A stretch of DNA of 64,000 nucleotides from Aquimarina sp. TRL1 (GTDB taxonomy: Bacteria; Bacteroidota; Bacteroidia; Flavobacteriales; Flavobacteriaceae). Below, one piece after another: positions 18,625 through 28,075 of this stretch (positions are counted from its first letter, which is position 1; each line of letters opens with the position of its first letter). The stretch lies in assembly GCF_013365535.1 (NCBI RefSeq), contig NZ_CP053590.1, forward strand, positions 412,001 to 476,000, in the 5' to 3' direction. The notes beneath the pieces were generated by a model. The model saw nothing but the letters and a program-made list of their open reading frames with translations, made no database searches and was not told the DNA's origin. A program made the position numbers and the translations under genes.

Positions 18625-20352
18625 TTATTCTACGATAAAGTAATTTGTACTATTTATATACACTCCGTCATTAGTATACCCGCTGAGTTTGATTTCATAT
18701 TTCCCAGGCACATCAGAAGTATAAAAGTTTACCGTTTTACTTTCTGAATCTAGTATAAACTCGGGATCCCAAAATAACTGCACTCTATAATCCGGAATTC
18801 TGTCTAACTTTTTATCCGTATAATCAGGTGTATATATCTTTTTATAAGGAGTGATCCCTTGTAGTTCGACTTCTTTGATATACTCCCCGTTTAGTATAGG
18901 TTTGAAGTCTCCTTTTTTAGTACTTACAGCAATTATTCCACTATAAATCTTCGGACCATATCGATATGATTCATTTACAATCCGTATACTTTCTACTTTT
19001 TTAGGATCATAATCGACAAGCTCTTTAGCATTTTGAATTAAAACTCCATCTATTAAAATTAAAGGATCCATTTTACTAAACAGAGACCTATCTTTATCTG
19101 TTCCTGTTGTAATCATCACAAACTTTTCTCCTTCTTTCCGCTTTCGAATCCCGACATTTTCTATGATTTCTACAAAGACTTCTTTCATTGTAGGAAAATG
19201 ATTATACTCTGATAGCACATAGTTTTTTCCTTGTAATTCAAAAAATGGTGTTGTTTCTTTTTTCTTTTCCGCGATCGTCTTTTTTGTGTCGTAATAGGCA
19301 TTTTCTATTTGTAGTTGAATACTCCTTTTTTCTAACCAGTTTTTAATCGTTGCATCCAATATAACAGGAGTTTTCTTATCTTCTTTCTTTTGACGAAAGA
19401 CAACCGTATTCACTTCTAATGAGTAATCGTCCCTATCTTCTTCATGCACTTGAAAAATACTATTTGCCTTGGTATAATCTTCAGGAACTACAAAAAAGAA
19501 ATGTCCTTTACTATTTGTTTTTGCTAATTTGAATATGGTATTATCTCCGGAAATTGTCAAGGATATTACTTTATCTTTAATACTTTTATCAGGGCGAGAT
19601 GTTTGTATATAACCTGAAATAATCTCTCCCCGGATTTCTGGAACAAAGAAATTAGTTTGTTCATTATTAAAAGGCTCATTTATCTCTTCTTCTGAGTATA
19701 CGTTTATTGGAGCAACTTTTCGAACGGATAAAACGCTAGATTTATTGACCTTATTCATATTCTTAAAAATAAGCTTCACTTTTTCCCTGGGTTTATATAC
19801 TTTTTTATCCGTTTCTAAACCAGCTACTTCATCATATTTCCTTTTTACAGATATCGTGTCCCGCTCAATACTTGTTTTTACTTCTGTTATTCCTTTTTCC
19901 TCCTTATCCATTATCAATGGAGTTTTTTTAAAAGGGTTTATCAAGTATATCGGACTCTTCGCATATGGGGCTTTAGTATTGTTTAGCGAAAAGTTAGTAT
20001 ATGCTATCAAATGGTATTTTCCTGTTTTTAATGTTCCCGGAATAAAATAAGCTCCTACAGATTTTCCGTCTTTCAATTTTAATCTATGTTGAAAAACGAT
20101 GGAATCACTTTCATTTCTCAACGATACATATCCAATAGTACTTACTACTTTTTTCCTAACAGGATTAGACATACTAAATATTTTATATAGTAGTTTTTCT
20201 CCTGTTAATAATACTTTATCATTCGTAATTAATTTTGGAGATTCTCTTATCGTAAACTGATCCATATTGACTGTAGCTCTATCGATACTCACTTGAGCAG
20301 ATACAAAACTACATGTCCAAATCAACCCTAAAAATATATATTTCGTACTCAT
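18625..20352 (-). CDS. Secreted protein with macroglobulin-like and TonB-plug-like regions
   Basis: 575 residues when started at the ATG at 20352, just 2 nt after the stop of the DUF4249 gene. The frame is open further upstream to 20523, but that part overlaps the previous gene and lacks a signal peptide, whereas this start gives a clear one (YIFLGLIWTCSFVSAQ). The N-terminal half resembles an MG2-like beta-sandwich (KKVYKPREKVKLIFKN). The C-terminal half contains a TonB-receptor plug-like segment (LILIDGVLI, then YGPKIYSGIIAVSTKKG). Flavobacterial proteins of this design often sit next to TonB receptor and DUF4249 genes, as here. The role is unknown, possibly a periplasmic or outer-membrane partner of the receptor. 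Confidence 0.8.
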   Translation of the reverse strand: MSTKYIFLGLIWTCSFVSAQVSIDRATVNMDQFTIRESPKLITNDKVLLTGEKLLYKIFSMSNPVRKKVVSTIGYVSLRNESDSIVFQHRLKLKDGKSVGAYFIPGTLKTGKYHLIAYTNFSLNNTKAPYAKSPIYLINPFKKTPLIMDKEEKGITEVKTSIERDTISVKRKYDEVAGLETDKKVYKPREKVKLIFKNMNKVNKSSVLSVRKVAPINVYSEEEINEPFNNEQTNFFVPEIRGEIISGYIQTSRPDKSIKDKVISLTISGDNTIFKLAKTNSKGHFFFVVPEDYTKANSIFQVHEEDRDDYSLEVNTVVFRQKKEDKKTPVILDATIKNWLEKRSIQLQIENAYYDTKKTIAEKKKETTPFFELQGKNYVLSEYNHFPTMKEVFVEIIENVGIRKRKEGEKFVMITTGTDKDRSLFSKMDPLILIDGVLIQNAKELVDYDPKKVESIRIVNESYRYGPKIYSGIIAVSTKKGDFKPILNGEYIKEVELQGITPYKKIYTPDYTDKKLDRIPDYRVQLFWDPEFILDSESKTVNFYTSDVPGKYEIKLSGYTNDGVYINSTNYFIVE

Positions 20353-20354
20353 AA

Positions 20355-21521
20355 TTAATCTTTCCAAAAATCTGGTTTTGTTTCCGTTGATATATCCGTG
20401 CAGACAGTACATAGCTCTTGCATGAATATTGGATCTCCTGTCATTGTAATCTCTATTACCTGAAACCCTGAATTCAGCAAAGAAATAATTTGCAATCGCT
20501 TTTCTGGTACCACTTTTACACAATCAGCTATAAAATCAGGTTCTTCTATATTGAGTTCTAAATGGTCAAAAAATATTCTTTTCATGGAAACAGGAGAAAT
20601 TTCAAAATACCCTAACACTTTTTCATCTGGATTATTTTTAGAATTGATGTTTCCTGGTAAATACCCTGGCTGACTCTGAGTCAAAAGTCCTTCTACACTT
20701 CCTAATTCCTTCATTTTTTTATAAAATGTATATGCTTCAAGACTCTGAATATATTGTTTTACCAAAATACTATATCGTTCTTTGATCATGATACTATTTT
20801 TATCAATCTTCCTCACTGGAAACCGATATACCCGATTTTCATTTAATTCAGAAGTTGCTGTTTGATTAATTCCTTTAGAATACTTTGTTTTAGAATAGCA
20901 GACTTTATCCCAAACTCTTAATTTATAATCTATATCAAAAGTTAGAGCTATTGAATCATAATTTTTGATTGTTGTAATATAAGATGACGGGTATGGAGGT
21001 TGAACTTTATAGGTTTCTTCATATTCATACCTAAAATACTTTGCCTTTCCTGTTTTATCATAGCTATCAACCAAAACCTGGACTTCTTCTTTCCCGTTTG
21101 TAGCAATTACCTCTGGATATACCCTTTCTATTGCTACTGTTTGTGGCGTTTCTACTGTTTCAGATTTGTATTGATTCCCATCTGAAGTACGTATTGTCAA
21201 TGTATACATAGTACCAGGCATCGCCTTAAATGCTTTATCTGAGACATACGCTTTTGTACTATCCTGAGAGAATGTAAAAACTTCTCCGTTGCTCGCTTCT
21301 ACTATCACATCTGCATCATTTTCATAGATAATATCTTTACCTTCTAAAGCAGAAGTTCTGGTTAGTTTCACCACTTGTTTTTTTACTTCATTAGTGATAC
21401 TACTCTCTACGACTAAAACATCCGTAAAATCAAAAGTTTTTATCTCAAAAGGTTCTGTACAAGATATTTGTAAAAATGATAAAATGACACAAATCGGAAT
21501 TATTTTTATAATTTTCTTCAT
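20355..21521 (-). CDS. DUF4249 family lipoprotein
   Basis: 388 residues with a lipoprotein signal ending LQISC (Cys21). The body matches the DUF4249 pattern: an early FDFTDVLVVESSITNE segment, repeated beta-strand stretches, and a late GYFEISPVSMKRIFFD region. DUF4249 proteins are Bacteroidota outer-membrane lipoproteins found next to TonB-dependent receptors, and their biochemical role is not established. The gene starts 7 bp after the receptor stop and ends 2 bp before the next start, so the operon is tight. The last residues include a pair of cysteines (CTVC). Confidence 0.85.
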   Translation of the reverse strand: MKKIIKIIPICVILSFLQISCTEPFEIKTFDFTDVLVVESSITNEVKKQVVKLTRTSALEGKDIIYENDADVIVEASNGEVFTFSQDSTKAYVSDKAFKAMPGTMYTLTIRTSDGNQYKSETVETPQTVAIERVYPEVIATNGKEEVQVLVDSYDKTGKAKYFRYEYEETYKVQPPYPSSYITTIKNYDSIALTFDIDYKLRVWDKVCYSKTKYSKGINQTATSELNENRVYRFPVRKIDKNSIMIKERYSILVKQYIQSLEAYTFYKKMKELGSVEGLLTQSQPGYLPGNINSKNNPDEKVLGYFEISPVSMKRIFFDHLELNIEEPDFIADCVKVVPEKRLQIISLLNSGFQVIEITMTGDPIFMQELCTVCTDISTETKPDFWKD

Positions 21522-21528
21522 TACTTTC

Positions 21529-24285
21529 TTAGAACTTAAAATTATAGGTAATTGTAGGAATTGGAACAGAAAAAATAGTTGTTTTATACGCCTTTATGTC
21601 TCCTCCTTTATTGACAAAGAATACAGAATAAGGGTTATTTCGTCCTAACACATTATATATAGAGATATTTACAAAGCTATGCGCCAATTTATTTCGCTTA
21701 TGGTTCCCTTCTATATTAATTCCAATATCTAATCGGTAATAATCCGGAATTCTAAACTGATTCCTATCACTATATAATACCTGTTCCTGTCCTGCAAATG
21801 TAAATTTCCCTATGGGATAGGTAACCGGTCGTCCTGTCTGATATATAAAATTAGTAGAAATACTATAGCGTTTCGTTATTTTATAGTTTGCTACTAAAGA
21901 GAAATCATGAGGTTTATCAAAATTAGAAGGGAAAAACTCTCCATTGTTTACGCGTTCTTCGTCAAGCTCACTATCCAATTTAATCATTGACCTAGAATAA
22001 CTATACCCTAAATGTCCATTAAGCCTTCCTTTTGTTTTTTTGGCTAAAAACTCAACTCCATATGCCTTTCCTTCGCCCTGTAATAAATCGGTTTCTAAAT
22101 TATCATTTAAAATTAATTGGGCTCCAACTTTATAATCTAACAGGTCTTTCATCTTCTTATAATATCCTTCTAGACTAAATTCCAGGTCTTTATCCGGAAT
22201 ATTCTTAAATACTCCTAATGAAAATTGGTTTGCTGTCTGGGGAGCTATATTAAGATCAGATAATTTCCAGATATCCATAGGAGACATCGTTGTATTCGTA
22301 GATAATAAATGTAGATACTGCGCTGTACTGGTATAGCCAGCTTTTATCGAGAAATCATTTCCTAACAAATATCGACCTGAAATTCGAAATTCAGGGTTCC
22401 CATAAGTTTCTATTACTTCATTCGATTTATAATCTCTCACTTCGATAACCGTACCTTCATTTTTTGGCTCTCCTGGAGCGTATTTTTTTTGAGTGGAAGC
22501 TCCTAATGCTGCATAAATAGAATATCTAATTCCTATATCTAACAAGAGTTTTTCGTTTACCTTGTAGAGGTCTGAAATATACAAGGCTGACTCTAGTCCC
22601 TTTTCACTTGCTATCGTTTTAGGAACAATATCTGAACCTTCTCCAACTGGAAATATTCTTCCTGGATCTATATTGTATAATTTACTACTTACACCATAAC
22701 TAATCTTATGTTTCTCGCTATGGTCATAATCAAAATTAAACTTTAGTTGTGTCTCATTTAATGTGTACCCGAAGTCAAAGTTCTGATTTCCTCCTCCTTC
22801 ATGCAAAATGTTATATTTATACTCGCTATTGACTAAAATTGCATCAAATCGATTAGCATCATTAAAACTATGACTCCATTTCACAGACCCTAATCTATTG
22901 GAATATGTCAATAAAGAATCTTGTGTAATACTGAATCTATCCTTGCTGTAATACAATGTAGCTTGTACAGCGTTATTATTGTTAATTGTATGTTTATATT
23001 TCAAAATACCGTCATAAAAAGAAGCTTCACTATGTTTCAATGCTTCTTCATCTAAATTTCGCAAGATATAATCTGAATAGGTAGCTCTTACTCCGGCAAT
23101 AACTGAGGCTTTTTCTTTTACTACTGGTATTTCTAGCGCCAAATTCCCTGTTACGGGACCTATTGACCCTTCTCCCGCTATCTTTTTTGTATTTCCTCCT
23201 TTTGTTTTTATGTTAAATACTGAAGATAATCTTCCACCGTATTCTGCAGGTATGCTTGCTTTAAATATATCCAGACTAGAGGTTGTAAAAGGGTTTACCG
23301 CAGAAAACAACCCTAAAAAATGAGATGGATTGTACATAACTGCATCATCTAACAAAATTAAGTTTTGATCAGCTCTTCCTCCTCTTACATTAAACCCATT
23401 TGCCCCTTCTCCAACAGTTTTAATTCCCGGTAAAGTCGTTGCCACTTTTAATACATCTCTTTCTCCTAATACCAGAGGAATAGTTTTAATTTCTTTTACT
23501 TTAATTTGGTTTGCTCCTACAACTGCGTCTTTTACATTCGCATCTTTTTTAGATTCAATTACTACTTCATCCAGTGCTTCCGCATTTTGCAATATCTTCA
23601 GATTTAAAGTTCCTGTCCCATAGAGAATTACTTCCTGATACAACTTTTCATATCCGAGTATATTTGTTTCTAGCTTATTATATCCATATGGCAATTGAAT
23701 CCTATACCTTCCGTTCTTATCTGTAATTGCATATTTTAGTTTATCAGTTGTATGAATGGAGACATTTGGTATTGGTTTATTGGTTTTAAAATCCTGAATA
23801 ACCCCAGAAAGTTCAAATGTTTTTTTTGAGATATTCAACTGTTGCTTCCCTATAGTTACTAGTTTATTTTTTCTGCTGACAGAAGTAGTTACATACGCTT
23901 GCTGAAATATGGGGATATTATCCTTTTCTTCCAGCTTCTGATTTTGCTCCTTCTCTTCAAAAAAGCTTTCGGGAAGTTTTGCATAAATAATACTATTGTT
24001 CAATAGTATTATTCGATCATCCGTAAAATAAAAGTTAATATTTGTCTCTTCAAATATTCCTTTTAGCACATTTTTTATCGTTTCCTGATGATATTTTTTG
24101 GTTACTTTATAGCTTTTTAGCCAATTTTCTTCAAAAAAGAATTTTTGATGTATTTGACGTTCTAATTCCAAAAGCGCCTCTTGAAGAGGAGTATCTGTAA
24201 ATTCTATAGAAATCTTCTTATTCTCTTGGCTGATTGCAATAAAAGTAGAAATACAAAAAGTAAATAAAATTGTTATTTTTTTCAT
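21529..24285 (-). CDS. TonB-dependent receptor with STN domain
   Basis: 918 residues with a signal peptide (FTFCISTFIAISQ). A secretin/TonB N-terminal (STN) domain spans about 20-100, followed by a carboxypeptidase-regulatory-like beta-sandwich (about 155-240), a plug domain (about 250-370, with GFNVRGGRADQNLILLD and PAEYGGRLSSVFNI) and a 22-strand-type barrel ending in an aromatic residue (YNFKF). It should be an outer-membrane importer powered by TonB. STN domains often pass a signal to a FecR-type anti-sigma factor, but no sigma/anti-sigma pair is seen nearby. The substrate is unknown. It is second in a four-gene operon, 29 bp after the small secreted protein. Confidence 0.92.
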   Translation of the reverse strand: MKKITILFTFCISTFIAISQENKKISIEFTDTPLQEALLELERQIHQKFFFEENWLKSYKVTKKYHQETIKNVLKGIFEETNINFYFTDDRIILLNNSIIYAKLPESFFEEKEQNQKLEEKDNIPIFQQAYVTTSVSRKNKLVTIGKQQLNISKKTFELSGVIQDFKTNKPIPNVSIHTTDKLKYAITDKNGRYRIQLPYGYNKLETNILGYEKLYQEVILYGTGTLNLKILQNAEALDEVVIESKKDANVKDAVVGANQIKVKEIKTIPLVLGERDVLKVATTLPGIKTVGEGANGFNVRGGRADQNLILLDDAVMYNPSHFLGLFSAVNPFTTSSLDIFKASIPAEYGGRLSSVFNIKTKGGNTKKIAGEGSIGPVTGNLALEIPVVKEKASVIAGVRATYSDYILRNLDEEALKHSEASFYDGILKYKHTINNNNAVQATLYYSKDRFSITQDSLLTYSNRLGSVKWSHSFNDANRFDAILVNSEYKYNILHEGGGNQNFDFGYTLNETQLKFNFDYDHSEKHKISYGVSSKLYNIDPGRIFPVGEGSDIVPKTIASEKGLESALYISDLYKVNEKLLLDIGIRYSIYAALGASTQKKYAPGEPKNEGTVIEVRDYKSNEVIETYGNPEFRISGRYLLGNDFSIKAGYTSTAQYLHLLSTNTTMSPMDIWKLSDLNIAPQTANQFSLGVFKNIPDKDLEFSLEGYYKKMKDLLDYKVGAQLILNDNLETDLLQGEGKAYGVEFLAKKTKGRLNGHLGYSYSRSMIKLDSELDEERVNNGEFFPSNFDKPHDFSLVANYKITKRYSISTNFIYQTGRPVTYPIGKFTFAGQEQVLYSDRNQFRIPDYYRLDIGINIEGNHKRNKLAHSFVNISIYNVLGRNNPYSVFFVNKGGDIKAYKTTIFSVPIPTITYNFKF

Positions 24286-24314
24286 GAATGTAAGGAAAAT
24301 TAAGTGCTTCTATC

Positions 24315-25034
24315 CTAGTTTATATATCCTTCGAGATACTTTATCAAACTGACCATAAAAGCATCCAAATCTTTTTTATACACTTCTTTATAACTTTTAT
24401 AAAAGCTACGAACTTGACGTTTTTCCAATTCAGGAAAAACAGAAATAACATCTTTCGGCGTATCTATACGATTATACGTGTTTTTATAATATACTATATA
24501 TTTATTATCTCCTTTGAAGCTGTATTCTATTTTCTTTCCAATAATTTTTCTGCTTACTCTTTTAGCTTGTTTTATATAAAGTGTAAGCTCCTCTCCAACA
24601 TATGCTTTCTCAAAGAAACCGTTATTCTCAAAGGGCATTGTAGTGTTCATCAAACGAACAAAATCTCTCCCCTCAATGGAAAAACTCGAAATATTATCAG
24701 GTAATAATTTGGTATTAAAAACACTCATATTGTCCGCTGATCTAATGATAACATTATCCTCTAAAAGGTCATATTTCAATAACACTTCCGGATAAAATTG
24801 TTCTTCGTACACTATAGTTCCTAACACATAACCTTGATGTTTAAAAAATCGATTACTCCCATCTGTATACAGAAACAGGTCTCTAAATTCTGTTCCATTA
24901 TATAAGCTTGTATTAGCTAGCCCCATAAGTTGATCATAAGCCGCATATACTTTTTCTTTGGACTGTTGCGAAAATGACAGAAAACCGATACACATAAAAG
25001 CAAGCAATAGTAACTGTACTTTTTTAGTTTTCAT
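24315..25034 (-). CDS. Uncharacterised secreted protein
   Basis: 239 residues beginning with a clear signal peptide (LLLLAFMCIGFLSFSQ). I recognise no named domain. The rest is a soluble, aromatic- and charge-rich sequence with a patch near YNGTEFRDLFLYTDGSN and a C-terminal helix (FYKSYKEVYKKDLDAFM). It leads the receptor operon, 29 bp before the STN receptor gene, and so is likely periplasmic or outer-membrane associated and co-regulated with it. Confidence 0.75.
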   Translation of the reverse strand: MKTKKVQLLLLAFMCIGFLSFSQQSKEKVYAAYDQLMGLANTSLYNGTEFRDLFLYTDGSNRFFKHQGYVLGTIVYEEQFYPEVLLKYDLLEDNVIIRSADNMSVFNTKLLPDNISSFSIEGRDFVRLMNTTMPFENNGFFEKAYVGEELTLYIKQAKRVSRKIIGKKIEYSFKGDNKYIVYYKNTYNRIDTPKDVISVFPELEKRQVRSFYKSYKEVYKKDLDAFMVSLIKYLEGYIN

Positions 25035-25156
25035 TTTTTGATTTTTTTTGTGAAATTTCTTCCGAATCTACATATTTAACTCAAATTTGTTATTGTTTTT
25101 GCACAAAAAACAACAAACATTAACACACTTTAACAGGACTCATACAGCGCAGACTT

Positions 25157-25174
25157 AACGAAAACCTTTTCGTT
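25157..25174. promoter_or_regulatory. Palindrome AACGAAAA-cc-TTTTCGTT between divergent genes
   Basis: Perfect 8-bp arms in the 233-bp gap between the receptor operon (minus) and the hydrolase gene (plus). It could be an operator for either. The T-run after it on the plus strand also gives it a terminator look, but no gene ends here. Confidence 0.3.
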
Positions 25175-25267
25175 ATTTTTTAAATTAATCCCTCTTTCAT
25201 CAATTTATTTTTTATTTTAACATTCTAAACATCAAAACATAAGAATTAAAAAGTTCACCCATATACC

Positions 25268-26149
25268 ATGAAAACTTCTTACAATATCTTTCCTACCTTA
25301 TTTTTCTTTTTTTCTTTTTCATTATACATATCTGCACAAGTAGAGATGAAGATGGATTTTACTACCCCATATGGGAATAATCCTATAGCTGGAAAATATG
25401 TAACGGTAAACGGGGCTAAAATCTATTATGAAGAATATGGAACTGGAAAGCCTATGTTTTTAATTCATGGAAACGGAGGTAGTATAAAAGATATGGGAAA
25501 TCAAATTGATTATTTCAAATCTAAATATCGAGTAATCATTGCTGATAATCGGGGACATGGAAAATCTGAACTAAAAACAGACTCTTTAACCTATACTCAA
25601 ATTGCTCATGACTGGAGCGAGCTCGCAACCAAACTACGCATTGATTCTATCCACATTATTGGATGGAGTGATGGAGGGATCGTTAGTTTATTAATGGGAA
25701 TTTACCACCCAAGCAAAACAAAAAAAATCGCTGCAATGGGTGCCAATCTTCGACCAGACACAACAGCCGTGTATCCCTGGGCGGTTAATTGGGTAAAAGA
25801 CACCCGAAAATTGGTTGCCCAAAAAATAAAAGACAAGGATTCTTCCCAAAACTGGGAACAACAACGACAACAGCTCGGATTATTAGGGGATCAACCCATG
25901 ATTAGTATTGCTTCTTTGCAGACTATTTCTGCCCCTGTACTTATCATTGCGGGGGATAAAGATATTATACGAGAAGAACATACTGTAGAAATGTATCAAA
26001 ATATACCAAATGCACATTTATGCATTCTACCTGGAGAAACTCATTTTACACCTGCTACGGACCCTGATACATTTAATAAAACAGTAGAAACTTTTTTTAA
26101 CAAGCCTTTTTCTCGACCAGATTCTGATTGGACCAAACAAAAAAAATAA
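25268..26149 (+). CDS. Alpha/beta hydrolase, exported
   Basis: 293 residues with an N-terminal signal peptide (LFFFFSFSLYISAQ). It has the alpha/beta-hydrolase core: oxyanion region LIHGNGG (66-72), nucleophile Ser134 in GWSDGG, acid in AGDKD (Asp230/232), and His259 in GETHF. These fit a periplasmic or secreted esterase/lipase of the HHE-less alpha/beta family. The substrate is unknown. It stands alone, divergent from the receptor operon and convergent with the azoreductase gene. Confidence 0.85.
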   Translation: MKTSYNIFPTLFFFFSFSLYISAQVEMKMDFTTPYGNNPIAGKYVTVNGAKIYYEEYGTGKPMFLIHGNGGSIKDMGNQIDYFKSKYRVIIADNRGHGKSELKTDSLTYTQIAHDWSELATKLRIDSIHIIGWSDGGIVSLLMGIYHPSKTKKIAAMGANLRPDTTAVYPWAVNWVKDTRKLVAQKIKDKDSSQNWEQQRQQLGLLGDQPMISIASLQTISAPVLIIAGDKDIIREEHTVEMYQNIPNAHLCILPGETHFTPATDPDTFNKTVETFFNKPFSRPDSDWTKQKK

Positions 26150-26173
26150 CCTGACATTTTATGCAGGTTATTT
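26144..26173 (-). terminator. Terminator of the azoreductase gene
   Basis: Stem AAATAACCTG (26144-26153) with CAGGTTATTT (26164-26173) and a 10-nt loop, followed on the minus strand by a run of T. It overlaps the end of the convergent hydrolase gene and may serve both. Confidence 0.65.
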
Positions 26174-26193
26174 CCTTTAAAAAAAGAAATATG

Positions 26194-26808
26194 TTAGTAC
26201 CACTGATCACTAACAGCCGTGATTTCTTTTTTGGCTTTTTCCAATATTTCAGAAAGACGATCTCCATATTGTTGTAAACCAAATGCGCTAATGTGCTTAC
26301 TTGGTATACCAATAAATTCCAGATCCGTTTTTATCAATGGAGTAGCATAATTCATGCTATCTAATGGAGGCACCCCAAAGTCACTCCCCGTAGTCATAAT
26401 CGTTAGGGCTTGTTTTCCCCTACATAACCCCACATACCCTTCTTCTCCCAGCATAAATGTCTTCCCTGTCTGGATAATAGCATCAACCCATGCTTTGACT
26501 GTAGCCGGTAATGAGAAATTATACATAGGGAATCCGATTACAATGTAATCCGCTTCCAAAACCTGTGATACCATCTTATTATTTTTTTCTAAAACCTGCT
26601 GCTCACTATCAGATAAAGACTCCTCTGTATAATTATCTTTAAAAATTAATCCAAGGTTTTTTTCCAATAACAAGTCCGGAACTTCTTTTGTCAGATCTAA
26701 AATCGAAAATTCCGTTTTTTCCTTATTGATAGATATAAAATGATCTATTAATTCTTTGGTATTGGAACCTTCTCTTGGCGTATACGTTACTACTAGTGTT
26801 TTTTTCAT
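26194..26808 (-). CDS. azoR: FMN-dependent NADH-azoreductase, flavodoxin-like fold
   Basis: 204 residues. The N-terminus VVTYTPREGSNTKELIDHF binds the FMN phosphate. YNFSLPATVKAWVDAIIQTG is the signature of AzoR/AcpD-type NAD(P)H quinone/azo reductases, and GSDFG follows. It reduces quinones or azo compounds with two electrons in the cytoplasm. It is divergent from a LysR-type regulator gene across 161 bp, the usual arrangement for a regulator and its target. Confidence 0.85.
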   Translation of the reverse strand: MKKTLVVTYTPREGSNTKELIDHFISINKEKTEFSILDLTKEVPDLLLEKNLGLIFKDNYTEESLSDSEQQVLEKNNKMVSQVLEADYIVIGFPMYNFSLPATVKAWVDAIIQTGKTFMLGEEGYVGLCRGKQALTIMTTGSDFGVPPLDSMNYATPLIKTDLEFIGIPSKHISAFGLQQYGDRLSEILEKAKKEITAVSDQWY

Positions 26809-26920
26809 GTATGTATTTTTGTGCGCTTATTAATTAATACATAACACCCTCTTTTAAATTATCAGAAACGATTAAAAAGGTGCAATAGTTTTCTTTTCAA
26901 TACAATATTAAAACTTCTAA

Positions 26921-26943
26921 TCATATAATTAATATTATATTTG
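26921..26943 (+). promoter_or_regulatory. Promoter of the LysR gene with an AT inverted repeat
   Basis: TATATTTG at 26936-26943 fits TAnnTTTG and lies 26 bp before the ATG at 26970. It overlaps a TATAAT-N4-ATTATA inverted repeat of the T-N11-A kind used by LysR regulators, suggesting autoregulation together with control of azoR. Confidence 0.45.
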
Positions 26944-26969
26944 TTTACTCAAACCATAATATTTGTTAT

Positions 26970-27860
26970 ATGATTAATTTTGAATGGTACCGAACCTTTA
27001 AAACAATCTATGAATGTAATAGTATCTCAGAAGCTGCAAAATTGCTTCACATGACACAACCTGGAGTGAGTAAACATTTGGCTGCTTTAGAATCCAGAAT
27101 AGGCAAAAAACTATTTATCAGAACAGCCAGAAAAATTCTTCCTACAGAATTTGGAAAATTTTTATACACTCAGATATATTCTTCGGTTTCTGGATTAGAA
27201 AAAGCAGAAGCTACCTTTAACAAAAAAGGAAACGAGCATTGTCCTTCTATTGTTATAGGATGTCAATATGAGTTTTTTAAAAGCAAATTACTCGATCTTA
27301 TTTCTTCACTGGACATGTATATCACTGTAAAATTTGGCATCAATGAAAATTTAAAAAATGCACTCGAAATAGGACAAATCCATCTGCTTATAGGAACATA
27401 CAGATACAATACATATCCTCATATTTTTTCTCCATTAACTACTGAAAAATTAGTGCTCATTGCTTCGAATGATCTCGAAGTTCCCGAGGTTATACAAAAT
27501 AACCAAGCAGGACCAAAAGCATTAGAATCCTGGTTAAAAGAACAAAATTGGTTTGCGTTTGATAATGAACTTCCTTTTATCAGAATGTTTTGGGAGCATC
27601 ATTTCAAAAAGCGTCCTCCTATCAAAGCCAAAATTGTTTTCTCTTGTTTTGATGGAATTATGCAAATTATGCAAAAGACAAAAGGTGTCTGTATTCTGCC
27701 ATATCACTCTTTCGCTAATGAGCTCAAAGATCAGAAAGTAAAGTTAATTTCTCCCAGCCTGGAAACAACAAATAATAAGCTTTTTTGTGCCCATAAATCA
27801 ACCAGTGAAAATTTATATGAAATACGATTATTTAAGGAGCGAATGGGGCTAGAACTCTGA
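26970..27860 (+). CDS. LysR-family transcriptional regulator
   Basis: 296 residues. The N-terminal winged helix is clear: FKTIYECNSISEAAKLLHMTQPGVSKHLAALE (about 9-40, described by position), then IGKKLFIRTARK. The rest is a substrate-binding effector domain. Divergent from azoR, it probably controls that gene in response to a quinone, azo compound or related electrophile. The effector is inferred from the neighbour only. Confidence 0.9.
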   Translation: MINFEWYRTFKTIYECNSISEAAKLLHMTQPGVSKHLAALESRIGKKLFIRTARKILPTEFGKFLYTQIYSSVSGLEKAEATFNKKGNEHCPSIVIGCQYEFFKSKLLDLISSLDMYITVKFGINENLKNALEIGQIHLLIGTYRYNTYPHIFSPLTTEKLVLIASNDLEVPEVIQNNQAGPKALESWLKEQNWFAFDNELPFIRMFWEHHFKKRPPIKAKIVFSCFDGIMQIMQKTKGVCILPYHSFANELKDQKVKLISPSLETTNNKLFCAHKSTSENLYEIRLFKERMGLEL

Positions 27861-28011
27861 AATTAAAATTTCCATTTCTGCTTTTCATTGTATCAGGGCT
27901 CTATAACCGGGTAACCCAAATGAGCAAAAAGGAATCTTTTTTAGGGGATTTATTTTTTAAAAATTTCATTAAAATAAGCAAGAAGAATTCGTTTATAATA
28001 TCTTTATTAAT

Positions 28012-28019
28012 TACTTTTG
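28012..28019 (+). promoter_or_regulatory. -7 box TACTTTTG before the YARHG gene
   Basis: Matches TAnnTTTG and predicts a start site near 28026, about 50 nt before the ATG at 28076. No clear -33 TTG at the right distance. Confidence 0.4.
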
Positions 28020-28075
28020 CGCAGTACTCTCTAAAGCCTCATAAAAACTCGTTATCCCCATTTTTAGCCTAGCTT

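Noticed and set aside
20353..20523. 57-residue N-terminal extension of the plug-like protein
   Set aside because: It overlaps the DUF4249 gene in another frame. The start at 20352 yields a proper signal peptide and lies 2 nt after the upstream stop.
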